Shown: positions 52,473-63,020, counted from the first letter of the stretch. The stretch is DNA of 64,000 nt from Chitinophaga agri (GCF_010093065.1 NZ_CP048113.1:4712001-4776000); one strand, 5' to 3'. Notes: generated from the sequence alone by a model not told the origin. A program made the numbers and translations.

Positions 52473-53720
52473 ATGGCTAGTATTAACCTGATTGAGTCAT
52501 TCACGGAGTTTAAAGAGGCGGAAAACATTGACCGCCCGACGTTAATGAAAGTGTTGGAAGATGTGTTCAAGACTCTTCTCCGTAAAAAGTATGGCTCTGA
52601 TGAGAACTTTGACGTGATTGTAAATACTGAGAAAGGTGACCTGGAAATTTTACGCCGCCGTACCATTGTAACAGATGGAGAGGTGGAAGATGATAATGCC
52701 CAGATCGCTTATTCGGAAGCCATTTTAGTTGAACCAGATTATCAGGTAGGTGAAGATCTGTATGAAGAGGTAGAGATCCTGGATTTCGGCCGCAGAGCCA
52801 TCCTGGCTGCTAAGCAGACACTTTCTGCCCGTATCGGTGACCTGAAAAAGAACATTCTCGTTAAGAAATATGCAGACCGTGTCGGTGAAATTGTAACCGG
52901 TGAAGTGTACCAGGTTTGGAAAAAAGAAGTTTTATTGCTTGATGATGAAAGGAATGAGTTAATTTTACCTAAATCTGAACAAATTCCTACCGATTATTTC
53001 AAGAAAGGTGAAAATGTAAGGGCAGTAGTTAAGAAGGTGGAGATGAAAAACAACGCTCCGCTTATCATACTTTCCCGCACCCATCCTACCTTCCTGGCAA
53101 AATTGCTGGAAATTGAAGTTCCGGAGATCTTTGACGGCCTGATCGTAATTAAGAAAATCGTACGCGAACCTGGAGAAAGAGCCAAAGTGGCGGTAGAGTC
53201 TTATGACGACCGTATTGACCCGGTTGGTGCATGTGTGGGTATGAAAGGTAGCCGTATTCACGGTATTGTGCGTGAACTGCGTAACGAAAATATTGATATC
53301 ATTAATTATACCGCCAATATCCAGCTGTTGATCCAGCGTGCACTCACGCCAGCAAGGATCAGCCGGATGGAGGTAGATAATGAGAATAAATACGCTTCTG
53401 TTTTCCTCAAGGCTGATCAGGTGTCCCTGGCTATCGGTAAAAAAGGCGTCAATATAAAACTGGCCTGTGAATTGACAGGTTATGAAATAGATGTCTTCCG
53501 TGACGAAGAACAGGAACAGGCTGAATACGACATTGACCTGAGCGAATTCTCTGATGAAATCGAAGAATGGATACTGGATGAACTCAAACGTATAGGTTGT
53601 GACACTGCCCGTAGTGTGCTTGACCTGACTGTAGAGGAACTGGTACGTCGTTCAGATCTGGAAGAGGAAACTGTAAAAGATGTAAGAAGAATACTACAGG
53701 AAGAATTTGATAAAGAGTAG
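52473..53720 (+). CDS. nusA: Transcription termination/antitermination factor NusA
   Basis: 415 residues. The N-terminal RNA polymerase-binding domain is followed by S1 (VGEIVTGEVYQVWKKEVLL near residue 130) and two KH domains (GACVGMKGSRIHGIVREL near 250; VSLAIGKKGVNIKLACEL near 320). The C-terminus is acidic and has a short helix-hairpin-helix-like end (LKRIGCDTARSVLDL). It is shorter than E. coli NusA, as in most Bacteroidota. It follows rimP by 19 nt. Confidence 0.95.
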   Translation: MASINLIESFTEFKEAENIDRPTLMKVLEDVFKTLLRKKYGSDENFDVIVNTEKGDLEILRRRTIVTDGEVEDDNAQIAYSEAILVEPDYQVGEDLYEEVEILDFGRRAILAAKQTLSARIGDLKKNILVKKYADRVGEIVTGEVYQVWKKEVLLLDDERNELILPKSEQIPTDYFKKGENVRAVVKKVEMKNNAPLIILSRTHPTFLAKLLEIEVPEIFDGLIVIKKIVREPGERAKVAVESYDDRIDPVGACVGMKGSRIHGIVRELRNENIDIINYTANIQLLIQRALTPARISRMEVDNENKYASVFLKADQVSLAIGKKGVNIKLACELTGYEIDVFRDEEQEQAEYDIDLSEFSDEIEEWILDELKRIGCDTARSVLDLTVEELVRRSDLEEETVKDVRRILQEEFDKE

Positions 53721-53800
53721 GTTCACACCACTAACTTCCCCGGGATGTGGGCTTGCTTGACAGAAGTATTTTTTAGTTATTGTTAATTGTTAAAAAGGAG

Positions 53801-53818
53801 TCCCGTTAGCCAACGGGA
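53801..53818 (+). promoter_or_regulatory. Hairpin upstream of infB
   Basis: TCCCGTT, four bases, AACGGGA makes a 7-bp stem 27 nt before the infB ATG. There is no T run after it, so it is more likely a leader structure than a terminator. A -33/-7 pair is not clear here. Confidence 0.4.
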
Positions 53819-53844
53819 AAAATGGGGAGGCCCGAGATTACAAT

Positions 53845-56800
53845 ATGCCTGAAGTAACAAACAACACGCCACGATTGCTGGCTGCAGCCAAGGAGTTCAA
53901 TATTGGTAAGGAAACGTTGATCGATTTCCTTGCTAATAAGGGCTATGATATGGGAGGCTTTGGCTCACCCAACGCACGCCTTAATGCTCAGATGTATGCA
54001 GCGCTGCAGTCCGAATTCCAACAGGACAAGGCTAACAAACGCAAAAGCGATCAGATAGCCCTGCCTAAAGGAAGCGTGTTAGATGCAATGAAGAAGAAAG
54101 AAAAAGAAGAAGCAGAGGCAGCAGCCAAGAAGAAAGAAGCAGCTCCTAAAGAGGAACCCACTCCCGCGGTTGCAGTTGAAGCACCCAAACCCGAACCAAA
54201 ACCAGAACCGATCCCGGAACCAAAGGCAGAGCCTAAGCCCGAACCTAAACCCGAGCCCAAGCCTGAACCTAAACCCGAGCCGGTACCAGTTGCGGAAGTT
54301 AAACCACCTGTTACCAAAACAGAAGAGGGTCCGAAAGAGCCTGTCGCAGCGCCTCAGCAACCTGTTGCCGAGAAAACGCCGCCTGCAACTACTCAGCCGG
54401 AAACTCCGGAAGTTATAAAAACAGACACACCTAGGATCAATGGCCCGAAAGTCGTGGCTACTATTGACCTGGATGCGCTGAACAGACCTAAAAAACCTCC
54501 TGTTCCTCCGGTTACTAAAAAACCTGAACAGGAAGAGAAACCGGCTGCCGTGAGGCAACCAGAGCCTCCGGCTGTTGAAAAAGTACCGGTGAAAGAACCG
54601 GCACCACTGCCACAGGCTCAGACAACGCAACAACCCGTTGCCCAACAGCAACCTCCGGTAGAAGCCGCAAAACCTGCCGCACAACCGGAAGTGAAACCTG
54701 TGCAACCCGTTCAGCAAGTACAAAACGTTCAACCAGTACAACAAGAAAAAACAACTGCACCCGCTGCTGAAAAACCTGCTGTCCCCGCTGTAGAAGAGAA
54801 ACAAGCGCCGGCAGCCGAAAAACCGGCAGCTGCTCAGGAAAAAACAAAAGAACCGGCAGAAGTGAAAGAAACAGTCACCAAGAAACCGGCCGCACAGCAT
54901 ATGGACGAAGTTGCAGCAGCAGCTATTACAGCGCAAGCATCAGAGCAGGACGACACCGGAACCACTGCCACTATTCAAAATATCCAGGCAGAAAAATTAA
55001 CCGGCCCGAAAGTGATCGGAAAGATCGACTTGCCCGTACACACAGAAAGACGCGATAACAAGGGTAACAACAATTTCAACCGCGGCGGCAACAATAATAA
55101 TAATGCCGACAACAACCGTAAGCGTAAGCGCATTATAGTTGAGAAGAAACCCGAACCTGTTCAACCAGGCGATCTTTCTAAAGGTGGTAACCCAGACAAC
55201 CGCGATAACCGTAACTCCGGTAACCGCGACTTCAACAGGGATAACCGTAATCACGGTAACCAGGGTAACCGCGATAATAACAATAATAATAACCGACCAG
55301 GCGGTGGTCAGAACAGACCTCACGCCGCTCCTAACCGCGATGGCCGTCCAGGTGGACCAGGCCAGCATGGTGGAGGCGGTAACAGACCAGGTGGTGGTAG
55401 CCAACATGGCGGTGGTAACCGTCAGGGTGGACCAGGTGGTCACAGACCAGGTGGACCAGGCCAGCACGGTAACAGACCGGGTGGCAACTTCGGTAACCGC
55501 CAGGGTGGTCAGCATGGAGGGTACGGTAATAACCGCGACAACAACAGAAGACCTGAAGACAAAGAAATCGACAAAAACGAGATCCAGAATAAGATCAAGG
55601 AAACCATGGCCAAAATGGGCGGTGGTAACCGAGGTAAAAACGTCAAAGCCAAACAACGCCGTGAAAAACGCCATGAACTCGCAGAGCAAATGGCCAACCA
55701 GGGCGCTGAAGGCAACAAACTCCAGGTTACTGAATTCGTATCTGTGAGTGAACTGGCGAACCTGATGGATGTAAGCTTCGCCGAAGTGATCTCAAAATGT
55801 ATGGGACTCGGTATCATGGTGTCTATTAACCAACGTCTTGATGCTGAGGTAATAGAACTGGTAGCCGGAGAGTTCGGTTATGAAGTGGAATTCATCGGTG
55901 TAGATGACGCTGATGAAATAGATGAAGAAGAAGTAACTGATAATGAGGAAGATCTGCTGCCAAGAGCGCCAATCGTGACTATTATGGGTCACGTTGACCA
56001 CGGTAAGACCTCCCTGCTTGACTACATCCGTAACGCCAATGTGGTATCCGGTGAAGCAGGTGGTATCACCCAGCACATCGGTGCTTACCAGGTGGTAACT
56101 GCCTCAGGTAAGAAACTGACCTTCCTCGATACGCCTGGTCACGAAGCGTTTACCGCGATGCGTGCCCGTGGTGCCAAAGTAGCAGATATCGCAATCATCG
56201 TGATCGCTGCTGATGACGCCATCATGCCACAAACACGTGAAGCGATCTCCCACTCACAGGCCGCTGGTCTGCCAATGGTATTTGCTATCAACAAGGTGGA
56301 TAAAGACGGCGCAAATCCTGAAAAAATTAAAGAACAGCTGGCCGGTATGAACCTGCTGGTGGAAGACTGGGGTGGTAAATACCAAAGCCAGGAAATTTCT
56401 GCCAAGAGCGGTCTGAACATAGACGTCCTGCTGGAAAAAATACTCCTCGAAGCTGAATTACTCGAACTGAAAGCGAATCCTAACAGAGAGGCTTCCGGTA
56501 GCGTGATCGAAGCATCCCTCGATAAAGGCCGTGGTTACGTAGCTACCCTGCTGGTACAGAGCGGTACGCTGCGCCAGGGTGATACGATCGCCTCCGGTTC
56601 TAACTTCGGTAAGATCAAGGCGATGTTCAACGAACGTGGACAACGTGTTGATTCCGTAGGACCTTCTTCACCTGTACAGGTACTGGGTCTGAACGGCGCT
56701 CCTCAGGCAGGTGAGAAATTCCGCATGTATGAAGACGAATCTGAAGCAAAAGAAGTGGCTAACCGCCGTGCTCAGATCATCCGTGAACAAGGTATCCGTA

Positions 56801-57465
56801 CCAAGAAACACATCACACTGGATGAGATTGGCCGTCGTCTTGCCCTGGGTAACTTCAAACAGCTCAACCTCATCATCAAGGGTGACTTTGATGGTTCCGT
56901 AGAAGCATTAAGCGACTCCCTGCAGAAACTGTCGACCGAAGAGATCGTGGTAAGCGTGGTGCACAAAGCCGTAGGTCAGATCACCGAATCAGACGTATTG
57001 CTGGCAACGGCTTCCGATGCGATCATCGTAGGTTTCCAGGTACGTCCTTCTTCTCAGGCTTCAAAACTGGCAGAGAAAGAGAACATCGAGATCCGTACTT
57101 ACTCTATCATCTACGACGCGATCGACGAACTGAAGAGCGCGATGGAAGGTATGCTGGAGCCGAAGATCGAAAAGAAAGTGGTAGCCAATGTGGAGATTCG
57201 CGAAACTTACCGCTTCGACAAGGTAACCGTTGCAGGTTGTTTTGTTCTGGACGGAAAGATCACCAGAAACACACGTATAAACGTTGTGCGCGATGGTATC
57301 GTGGTCTACACCGGCGAACTGGCCTCTCTGAAACGCTACAAAGACGACGTGAAGGAAGTTGCCGCCAATATGGAATGTGGTCTGAGTATCAAAAACTACA
57401 GTGCACTCCAGGTGGGCGATATCGTAGAAGGCTTCGAAGAAGTAGAAGTAAAGAGAACTTTATAA
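53845..57465 (+). CDS. infB: Translation initiation factor IF-2, with a long low-complexity N-terminus
   Basis: 1206 residues, longer than the ~890 of E. coli IF-2. The first ~50 residues hold an IF2_N domain ([20 protein letters not shown]). Residues ~70-600 are low complexity: Lys/Glu/Pro repeats ([16 protein letters not shown]) and then an Asn/Arg/Gly/Gln tract ([16 protein letters not shown]). The GTPase core begins near residue 710 with [16 protein letters not shown], then DTPGHEAF and [11 protein letters not shown], followed by domains II-IV. It brings fMet-tRNA to the 30S subunit. The disordered tract is common in the phylum but large here. Confidence 0.96.
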   Translation: MPEVTNNTPRLLAAAKEFNIGKETLIDFLANKGYDMGGFGSPNARLNAQMYAALQSEFQQDKANKRKSDQIALPKGSVLDAMKKKEKEEAEAAAKKKEAAPKEEPTPAVAVEAPKPEPKPEPIPEPKAEPKPEPKPEPKPEPKPEPVPVAEVKPPVTKTEEGPKEPVAAPQQPVAEKTPPATTQPETPEVIKTDTPRINGPKVVATIDLDALNRPKKPPVPPVTKKPEQEEKPAAVRQPEPPAVEKVPVKEPAPLPQAQTTQQPVAQQQPPVEAAKPAAQPEVKPVQPVQQVQNVQPVQQEKTTAPAAEKPAVPAVEEKQAPAAEKPAAAQEKTKEPAEVKETVTKKPAAQHMDEVAAAAITAQASEQDDTGTTATIQNIQAEKLTGPKVIGKIDLPVHTERRDNKGNNNFNRGGNNNNNADNNRKRKRIIVEKKPEPVQPGDLSKGGNPDNRDNRNSGNRDFNRDNRNHGNQGNRDNNNNNNRPGGGQNRPHAAPNRDGRPGGPGQHGGGGNRPGGGSQHGGGNRQGGPGGHRPGGPGQHGNRPGGNFGNRQGGQHGGYGNNRDNNRRPEDKEIDKNEIQNKIKETMAKMGGGNRGKNVKAKQRREKRHELAEQMANQGAEGNKLQVTEFVSVSELANLMDVSFAEVISKCMGLGIMVSINQRLDAEVIELVAGEFGYEVEFIGVDDADEIDEEEVTDNEEDLLPRAPIVTIMGHVDHGKTSLLDYIRNANVVSGEAGGITQHIGAYQVVTASGKKLTFLDTPGHEAFTAMRARGAKVADIAIIVIAADDAIMPQTREAISHSQAAGLPMVFAINKVDKDGANPEKIKEQLAGMNLLVEDWGGKYQSQEISAKSGLNIDVLLEKILLEAELLELKANPNREASGSVIEASLDKGRGYVATLLVQSGTLRQGDTIASGSNFGKIKAMFNERGQRVDSVGPSSPVQVLGLNGAPQAGEKFRMYEDESEAKEVANRRAQIIREQGIRTKKHITLDEIGRRLALGNFKQLNLIIKGDFDGSVEALSDSLQKLSTEEIVVSVVHKAVGQITESDVLLATASDAIIVGFQVRPSSQASKLAEKENIEIRTYSIIYDAIDELKSAMEGMLEPKIEKKVVANVEIRETYRFDKVTVAGCFVLDGKITRNTRINVVRDGIVVYTGELASLKRYKDDVKEVAANMECGLSIKNYSALQVGDIVEGFEEVEVKRTL

Positions 57466-57491
57466 TATCAGTATAAACTTTTGTTAAAAAG

Positions 57492-57521
57492 ATAAGCCGC
57501 TATCATGCGGCTTATTTTTTA
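57492..57521 (+). terminator. Intrinsic terminator of rimP-nusA-infB
   Basis: ATAAGCCGC, TATCAT loop, GCGGCTTAT, then a T-rich run. It lies 26 nt past the infB stop and ahead of the chaperone gene. Confidence 0.85.
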
Positions 57522-57526
57522 TTGGC

Positions 57527-57534
57527 TATTTTTG
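57527..57534 (+). promoter_or_regulatory. -7 element TATTTTTG of the SurA-like gene
   Basis: It matches TAnnTTTG and ends 21 nt before the ATG at 57556. It lies inside the longer open frame that begins at 57505, which supports the shorter start. Confidence 0.5.
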
Positions 57535-57555
57535 AAATTCACTGCACTTGTTATC

Positions 57556-58941
57556 ATGAACAAAATTTTTGCACTTTCTGCAGGTACTTTACTACTGTGC
57601 CAGGTAGCCGTTGCCCAGAAGAAAATGGTGGCCGATAAAATAGCCGCGATTGTGGGCGACAAGATCGTACTAAGATCAGATATAGAAGGAGAGATGGTGA
57701 ATATGCAACGTAGCATTCCAGATGGTAACCTGCCTCCTGATGCTGCCTGTTTGATCATGGAACAGATCATTTCCCAGAAAGTTATGGTAATGCAGGCAGA
57801 GAGAGACAGCTTACCTGTAAGTGATGCCGACGTAGACGGCCAGATCGAAAACCGTATTCGTTATTTCCAGGACATGTATGGTAGTCCTGAGAAAATGAAA
57901 GAGGTGACCGGCTATTCTATTTATCAGCTGAAAGAACGTTTCCGTCAGCCAATTAAGGAAGGCCTACTCGCTAAAGCAATGCAGGATAAGATCACCAGCT
58001 CCGTAAAAGTTACCCCTTCCGAGGTAAAAAGATATTTCGATGCTATTCCGAAAGACAGTCTCCAGTTCTATGAATCAGAACTGGAAATCGGTCAGATCGT
58101 AATACAGCCGAAAGCCACCAAAGAAATGGACCAGTATGCGATTGATCGTCTGCTGGAATTTAAGAAGCAGGTACAGGATAAAACCAGTGACTTTGGTCGT
58201 CTGGCCATCCTTTATTCTGAAGATCCGGGCGCTAAAGAGAATAAAGGCGTGTATATCCTGAACCGTAATGACAAACATTGGGATCCGGATTTCCTCTCCG
58301 CTTCTTTCCGACTGAAAGAAAATGAGATCTCGTCCCCGGTAAAGTCTCAGTTCGGTTATCACCTGATCCAATGTATTAAACGTCAGGGTGATAACATCAC
58401 CGTACAGCATATCCTGCTTCGGCCAAACGTTACCCGTAGCGACCTGGCGGAAGCAACCAAACTGCTGGATAGCGTACGCACGGTGATCCTGAATGGTAAG
58501 ATGACTTTCTCTGAGGCCGTGACGAAATACAGCACGCTGCCAACGTCGAAATTTGACGGCGGTATGCTGCAGAATAAAATGAACGGCACCACCTATATCA
58601 CTATCGACCAGCTGGACCAGCCATCAGAAAGAGATATCGTATTGCTGCTGGACACCCTGAAAACAGGTGGTATTTCCAAGCCAATAACGTATGTTGATGA
58701 TGATCCTAATGGCCGTAACGGTGTTCGTCTTGTTTATCTGAAAACACGTACACAGCCACACCGTGAGAATATGAACGATGACTATTCCCGCATCCAGCAA
58801 CGTACACTTCAGTTGAAACAGCAGGACGCGCGTGATAAATGGTTAAGAGAAAAGATCCCGACATATTATATCCATGTAGATGATGAGTTCAGACAATGTA
58901 ACCACATCAACCAGTGGATGGGAGGTATAGCAAAACAATAA
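57556..58941 (+). CDS. SurA-like periplasmic peptidyl-prolyl isomerase
   Basis: 461 residues from the ATG at 57556 with signal peptide NKIFALSAGTLLLCQVAVAQ. A SurA-type N-terminal helical region (ADKIAAIVGDKIVLRSDIE, MQRSIPDG) is followed by two parvulin domains. The first, near residues 180-280, has FGRLAILYSEDPGAKENKG and FGYHLIQ. The second, near 285-400, has VQHILLRPNVT and FSEAVTKYSTLP. It assists folding of outer-membrane proteins in the periplasm. The likely client set is the many beta-barrels in such genomes. Confidence 0.88.
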   Translation: MNKIFALSAGTLLLCQVAVAQKKMVADKIAAIVGDKIVLRSDIEGEMVNMQRSIPDGNLPPDAACLIMEQIISQKVMVMQAERDSLPVSDADVDGQIENRIRYFQDMYGSPEKMKEVTGYSIYQLKERFRQPIKEGLLAKAMQDKITSSVKVTPSEVKRYFDAIPKDSLQFYESELEIGQIVIQPKATKEMDQYAIDRLLEFKKQVQDKTSDFGRLAILYSEDPGAKENKGVYILNRNDKHWDPDFLSASFRLKENEISSPVKSQFGYHLIQCIKRQGDNITVQHILLRPNVTRSDLAEATKLLDSVRTVILNGKMTFSEAVTKYSTLPTSKFDGGMLQNKMNGTTYITIDQLDQPSERDIVLLLDTLKTGGISKPITYVDDDPNGRNGVRLVYLKTRTQPHRENMNDDYSRIQQRTLQLKQQDARDKWLREKIPTYYIHVDDEFRQCNHINQWMGGIAKQ

Positions 58942-58958
58942 CACATATAATTGAATAG

Positions 58959-58996
58959 GAATCCCCGGTATATATGAATACCGGGGATTCTTCTTT
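58959..58996 (+). terminator. Intrinsic terminator of the SurA-like gene
   Basis: A 13-bp stem, GAATCCCCGGTAT with ATACCGGGGATTC, and a 6-nt loop are followed by TTCTTTT. Confidence 0.85.
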
Positions 58997-59025
58997 TCAG
59001 ATACCATTGCATTTATCACAGGCCG

Positions 59026-59056
59026 TTGGGCATTCCGGTTTTTACCCGTAACTTTG
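59026..59056 (+). promoter_or_regulatory. Promoter of purF, decides the start codon
   Basis: TTG (59026-59028), a 20-nt spacer and TAACTTTG (59049-59056) make a good promoter. The -7 lies inside the longer open frame, so transcription starts near 59063 and the ATG at 59077 is the first usable start. Confidence 0.6.
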
Positions 59057-59076
59057 CGCCTTCAATTCTAATAGGG

Positions 59077-60924
59077 ATGAGTGATGACATAAAACATGAA
59101 TGCGGGTTAGCATTTATTAGACTCAGGAAACCGTTTTCTTATTATCAACAGCAATACGGATCGGTTTTCTACGGACTAAACAAGTTGTACCTCCTGATGG
59201 AGAAACAACATAACCGCGGACAGGACGGAGCAGGTATTGCCACAGTGAAGTTAAACACGGAACCAGGAGTACCTTTCATGCATCGCCTGCGAAGCAGTGC
59301 CCCGCAAGCAATAGGAGATATCTTTGCTAAGGTCAGAGACGAAATAGACGAAATCGAGAAGTACCAGCCGGAAATCACCAAATACCCAGGCCTCATGAAA
59401 GGCCACATACGTTTCCTGGGAGAACTCTTAATGGGCCACCTCCGCTACGCCACCCAGGGTAAAAACAACGTAGAACTCTGCCACCCCTTCGTACGTCACA
59501 ATACTATTCCTGCACGCAACCTTGCACTTGCCGGTAACTTCAACCTGGTAAACGTGGATGAACTGTTCAAGTTTGTCAATGTAACCCCGGGTGAAACACA
59601 CCGCAACAGTGACCTTGCTGCTATGCTGGAAGTAATTCACCACTTCCTGAGCCAGGAAGATGAGGAAAAACGTAACGGACTGGATGTGAAAAGCATTCTC
59701 CAGAAAGCATTTTCCATGTTTGACGGAGGCTATCACGTTAGTGGTCTGATAGGTAGTGGAGACGCGTTCGTAATGCGTGATGCGTATGGTATCCGTCCTT
59801 CGTACTACTATGTTAACGACGAGGTGATCGTTGCCGCATCTGAACGTGCAGCTATCCGCACCGCCTTTAACGTAGGTGAGAACGAAGTACTGGAACTGAT
59901 GCCAGGTAACGCCCTGATCGTAAAAGAGAACGGTGAGTATAGTATTGAGCAGATACTCCAGCCTAAGGAACGCAGAGCTTGTAGCTTCGAGCGTATCTAT
60001 TTCTCCCGTGGTAACGACGAAAAGATCTATAAGGAACGTACCGCTTTAGGTTACAACCTTTCAGAAACAGTGCTGAAAAGCATTGATAACGACCTGCGTA
60101 ATACCATCTTCTCCTTCATACCTAATACGGCGGAAATCGCCTTCTACGGTATGCTGAAAGGACTGGAAGATTACCTGAACAAGATCAAGATAGAGCGTAT
60201 CCTGTCATGGGGTAAAGACTTTGATGAAGAAAAATTGTCGGAAATGGTCAACCGCCGGATCCGTATAGACAAGATCGCCATCAAAGATGTGAAAATGCGC
60301 ACATTCATCACTGCTGATACCGGCCGTAATGAAATGGTACAACACGTGTACGACATCACTTACGGTACTGTACGTCCGGGGGTCGATACCCTGGTAGTGA
60401 TCGATGACTCTATCGTTCGCGGTACCACCCTGCGTGAAAGTATTATCAGAATGCTTGACCGTCTGGGACCAAAACGCATCATCGTTGTGTCTTCCGCTCC
60501 GCAGATCCGTTATCCGGATTGCTACGGTATTGACATGAGTAAAATAGGCGATTTCGTGGCATTTAAGGCGGCCATCGAGCTCCTTAAAGATCACGGCAAG
60601 GAACACATTCTTCAGGAAGCTTATGGTCTCTGTAAGGAGCTTGAGCGTACCAATACCCTGCATGCACAGAATGTGGTAAGAAACATCTATAAACCATTCA
60701 CTACCGAAGAGATCTCTGCGAAGATCGCTGAGATCATCACTCCAAAGAACATCGGTGCTAAAGTAGATGTCATCTACCAGTCCATCGATGGTCTGCACCA
60801 GGCTTGTCCTAATAACCTGGGCGACTGGTACTTCACGGGTAACTTCCCGACTCCGGGTGGTAACCGCGTAGTGAATAAGGCTTTCATGAACTACATGGAA
60901 GGCAAGAACGAAAGAGGATACTAA
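59077..60924 (+). CDS. purF: Amidophosphoribosyltransferase (PurF)
   Basis: 615 residues. The catalytic Cys is the ninth residue (SDDIKHECGLAF), so an eight-residue propeptide would be removed to expose it, as in other PurF proteins. The glutamine amidotransferase domain has HNRGQDGAGIA near residue 47 and GHLRYATQG. The phosphoribosyltransferase domain has the PRPP motif VVIDDSIVRGTTLRES near residue 445. It makes phosphoribosylamine, the first step of purine synthesis. The long version (around 615-630 residues) is typical of Bacteroidota. Confidence 0.93.
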   Translation: MSDDIKHECGLAFIRLRKPFSYYQQQYGSVFYGLNKLYLLMEKQHNRGQDGAGIATVKLNTEPGVPFMHRLRSSAPQAIGDIFAKVRDEIDEIEKYQPEITKYPGLMKGHIRFLGELLMGHLRYATQGKNNVELCHPFVRHNTIPARNLALAGNFNLVNVDELFKFVNVTPGETHRNSDLAAMLEVIHHFLSQEDEEKRNGLDVKSILQKAFSMFDGGYHVSGLIGSGDAFVMRDAYGIRPSYYYVNDEVIVAASERAAIRTAFNVGENEVLELMPGNALIVKENGEYSIEQILQPKERRACSFERIYFSRGNDEKIYKERTALGYNLSETVLKSIDNDLRNTIFSFIPNTAEIAFYGMLKGLEDYLNKIKIERILSWGKDFDEEKLSEMVNRRIRIDKIAIKDVKMRTFITADTGRNEMVQHVYDITYGTVRPGVDTLVVIDDSIVRGTTLRESIIRMLDRLGPKRIIVVSSAPQIRYPDCYGIDMSKIGDFVAFKAAIELLKDHGKEHILQEAYGLCKELERTNTLHAQNVVRNIYKPFTTEEISAKIAEIITPKNIGAKVDVIYQSIDGLHQACPNNLGDWYFTGNFPTPGGNRVVNKAFMNYMEGKNERGY

Positions 60925-60930
60925 TAATAG

Positions 60931-60960
60931 AAAAAGGCCTGTTTAAAACAGGCCTTTTTT
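60931..60960. terminator. Terminator of purF
   Basis: A 14-bp perfect stem, AAAAAGGCCTGTTT and its complement, with a one-base loop is flanked by A and T runs. It works on either strand. Confidence 0.9.
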
Positions 60961-61059
60961 ATATCTTTTCTATTATTAAATTTCCTTTAAATCCCCACTA
61001 ACAGGGCTTGCTGAGCCCCCTGTACCATACATCCTTTCAGTAAAATCCGTAAATTCGTC

Positions 61060-61078
61060 AGTATTAATTGTTAATACT
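61060..61078. promoter_or_regulatory. 19-bp dyad AGTATTAA-TTG-TTAATACT ahead of sixA
   Basis: A perfect 8-3-8 dyad lies 49 nt before the SixA-like start codon, in a spot that suits an operator or promoter-adjacent site. No regulator is identified. Confidence 0.4.
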
Positions 61079-61126
61079 AACTCAAACCTCCGGCAGGATC
61101 CTCTGCTGCATAATAACATTGTTGTT

Positions 61127-61627
61127 ATGAAAACATTATTACTGATCCGTCATGCCAAATCAAGCTGGAATGACCCCGATGTAGACGATTTCGACAGACC
61201 ACTTAACAAGCGTGGCAAACAGAATGCGCCGGAAATGGCCAACAGACTGACCCACAGAGGCATCGTACCCGAACTGCTGATCGCCAGTCCTGCCAAACGC
61301 ACGAAAACTACTGCACGGATAATGGCGAAAGAATGGTCGTATGATAAAGACGCCATTTTGCTGGAAGACGAATTGTATCTATGCTACGCTTCCACCTTTC
61401 TGAAAGTGATCACAAAAGTAGATGACGACATCGACACAGTGGCCATCTTTGCGCACAATCCTGGTATTACGGATTTTGCGAACTATTTAACCCAGGAAAT
61501 CAGGATTGACAATATTCCCACATCCGGCGTTTTTGCTGTCCAGGCCAATATTGACTCCTGGAACAACTTTGACAGTGCCAGAAAGTCTTTCCTTTTCTTT
61601 GATTATCCCAAACAGGAAGTTGTCTGA
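61127..61627 (+). CDS. SixA-type histidine phosphatase
   Basis: 166 residues of the histidine phosphatase superfamily. The catalytic RHA motif is at residues 8-10 (LLIRHAKSSWND) and the second His lies in IFAHNPGI near residue 108. SixA proteins remove phosphate from phosphohistidine, for example on phosphorelay proteins. The exact target is unknown. Its stop codon lies one base from the end of the convergent proC gene, with no room for a separate terminator. Confidence 0.85.
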   Translation: MKTLLLIRHAKSSWNDPDVDDFDRPLNKRGKQNAPEMANRLTHRGIVPELLIASPAKRTKTTARIMAKEWSYDKDAILLEDELYLCYASTFLKVITKVDDDIDTVAIFAHNPGITDFANYLTQEIRIDNIPTSGVFAVQANIDSWNNFDSARKSFLFFDYPKQEVV

Positions 61628-61628
61628 G

Positions 61629-62429
61629 TTAATCCTTGGCGATCTTATTGTAAGAAACAGTAATCCCCTTGATCAGTGAAGAGCTGAAACCCTGATGTTC
61701 CATTTCATTGAGGCCCGCAATGGTGCAGCCTTTTGGAGTGGTTACCTTGTCTATTTCTTCTTCCGGATGGCGGTTCTCCTTAATCAATAGCTGAGCAGCC
61801 CCTTTCACGGTCTGTGCCGCGATCAGATTAGCTGTGCGTGCATCAAACCCTATTTCAATACCACCCTGTATGCTGGCCCTGATAAAACGGAGTGCATAGG
61901 CAATACCGCAGGCACCTAATACAGTCGCTGCATCCATCAGTTTTTCGTCAATCAGTACAGCTACTCCCAGCTGATCGAACATCTCCTTTACATAAGCTGC
62001 CTGTTCTGCTGATACGTTCTTGTGGCAGATACACGTCATAGACTCCTGTATCGCAATCGCCGTATTCGGCATCGCTCTTACCACAGGCATCCCTGCACCG
62101 GCGATCTGTTCCAGATCATCGATCGAAATACCCGTAATCACGCTGATCAACATCTGACGGGAAGGGTCAAAAGCATGCTTCACCTGTGCCAGCACTTCTC
62201 TGACATTATAGGGCTTCAATGCTACCACGATAATTTCTGCATCGCGGATAGCAGCTTCGTTATCAGAAATTGTTTGTACTCCTAATGATTGCAGGTCACT
62301 CAATGAAGCAAGGTTCCGCTTCGTCACCGTCAGGTCCGCAGGCATTGAAAACCCGCTCTTTAACAGTCCCTGAGCGATTGCGCTACCCAGATTTCCCCCG
62401 CCAATAATGGCTATTTTCTTGTTGGACAT
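61629..62429 (-). CDS. proC: Pyrroline-5-carboxylate reductase
   Basis: 266 residues. The Rossmann motif IAIIGGGNLGSAIAQGLLKS is at the N-terminus and VVALKPYNVREVLAQVK near residue 70. VRAMPNTAIAIQESMT near residue 120 and the C-terminal GCTIAGLNEMEHQGFSSSLI are both typical. It makes proline from pyrroline-5-carboxylate using NAD(P)H. The start at 62429 was taken; 62435 (two codons upstream) is equally possible. Confidence 0.93.
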   Translation of the reverse strand: MSNKKIAIIGGGNLGSAIAQGLLKSGFSMPADLTVTKRNLASLSDLQSLGVQTISDNEAAIRDAEIIVVALKPYNVREVLAQVKHAFDPSRQMLISVITGISIDDLEQIAGAGMPVVRAMPNTAIAIQESMTCICHKNVSAEQAAYVKEMFDQLGVAVLIDEKLMDAATVLGACGIAYALRFIRASIQGGIEIGFDARTANLIAAQTVKGAAQLLIKENRHPEEEIDKVTTPKGCTIAGLNEMEHQGFSSSLIKGITVSYNKIAKD

Positions 62430-62504
62430 GTTCACTTAATACTTTAAATCCTTCGGAAGGTAGAACAAAAATTTGTTACTTCGCATCCCTAAATACAGCG
62501 TGTA

Positions 62505-63020
62505 ATGCCGAAAGTTTTTTATTGTGTGGTGTCATGCCTTATCCTATGCCTTTTGTTTCAACTATCCTTAGCAGCCAATCCTCCGAAAAAAGTAAAAGGG
62601 AAGGTCGTTCGCATAATGGATGGTGATACTTTTGAACTGCTTGTGAATAAAACGACCTATAAAATACGTCTGAATGCTATAGATGCACCCGAAAAAGGTC
62701 AGGACTACTACGAAAGAAGCAAGCAGGCTCTTTCCAGCCTTATTTTCAATACAACCGTTACAGTAGAACTGTTACGCCAGGATAAGTTCCAGCGTTGGGT
62801 AGGAGAGGTATACAGTGCTGACGGGCAGTACGTGAACGGAAGAATGATCTCTGATGGTTATGCCTGGCATTATACCGTTTATTCCGAAAGTGCGCCACTA
62901 GCCGCAGCACAGGCAACGGCGAAAAAACAGAAGCTGGGGTTATGGTCACTCAGCAAGCCTGTCGCCCCATGGGAATTCAGGGCAGAAAAGCGGAAAAGCA
63001 AACCACGTAGGGCAGCCTAA
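62505..63020 (+). CDS. Secreted thermonuclease-family nuclease
   Basis: 171 residues with a signal peptide (VVSCLILCLLFQLSLAANPP). The SNase core has IMDGDTFELLV near residue 40, IRLNAIDAPEKGQ near 60 and DKFQRWVGEVYSADGQYVNG near 92. The active-site Arg and Glu positions fit the staphylococcal nuclease pattern (Arg in RLNAID, Glu in APEKG). It cuts DNA or RNA, probably outside the cytoplasm. The C-terminal ~15 residues are basic. It is divergent from proC. Confidence 0.88.
   Translation: MPKVFYCVVSCLILCLLFQLSLAANPPKKVKGKVVRIMDGDTFELLVNKTTYKIRLNAIDAPEKGQDYYERSKQALSSLIFNTTVTVELLRQDKFQRWVGEVYSADGQYVNGRMISDGYAWHYTVYSESAPLAAAQATAKKQKLGLWSLSKPVAPWEFRAEKRKSKPRRAA

Noticed and set aside
54170..54320. 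The Lys/Pro/Glu-rich infB tract looks like a tandem DNA repeat
   Set aside because: It follows from the repeated codons of the low-complexity protein segment; no separate mobile or regulatory repeat is needed.
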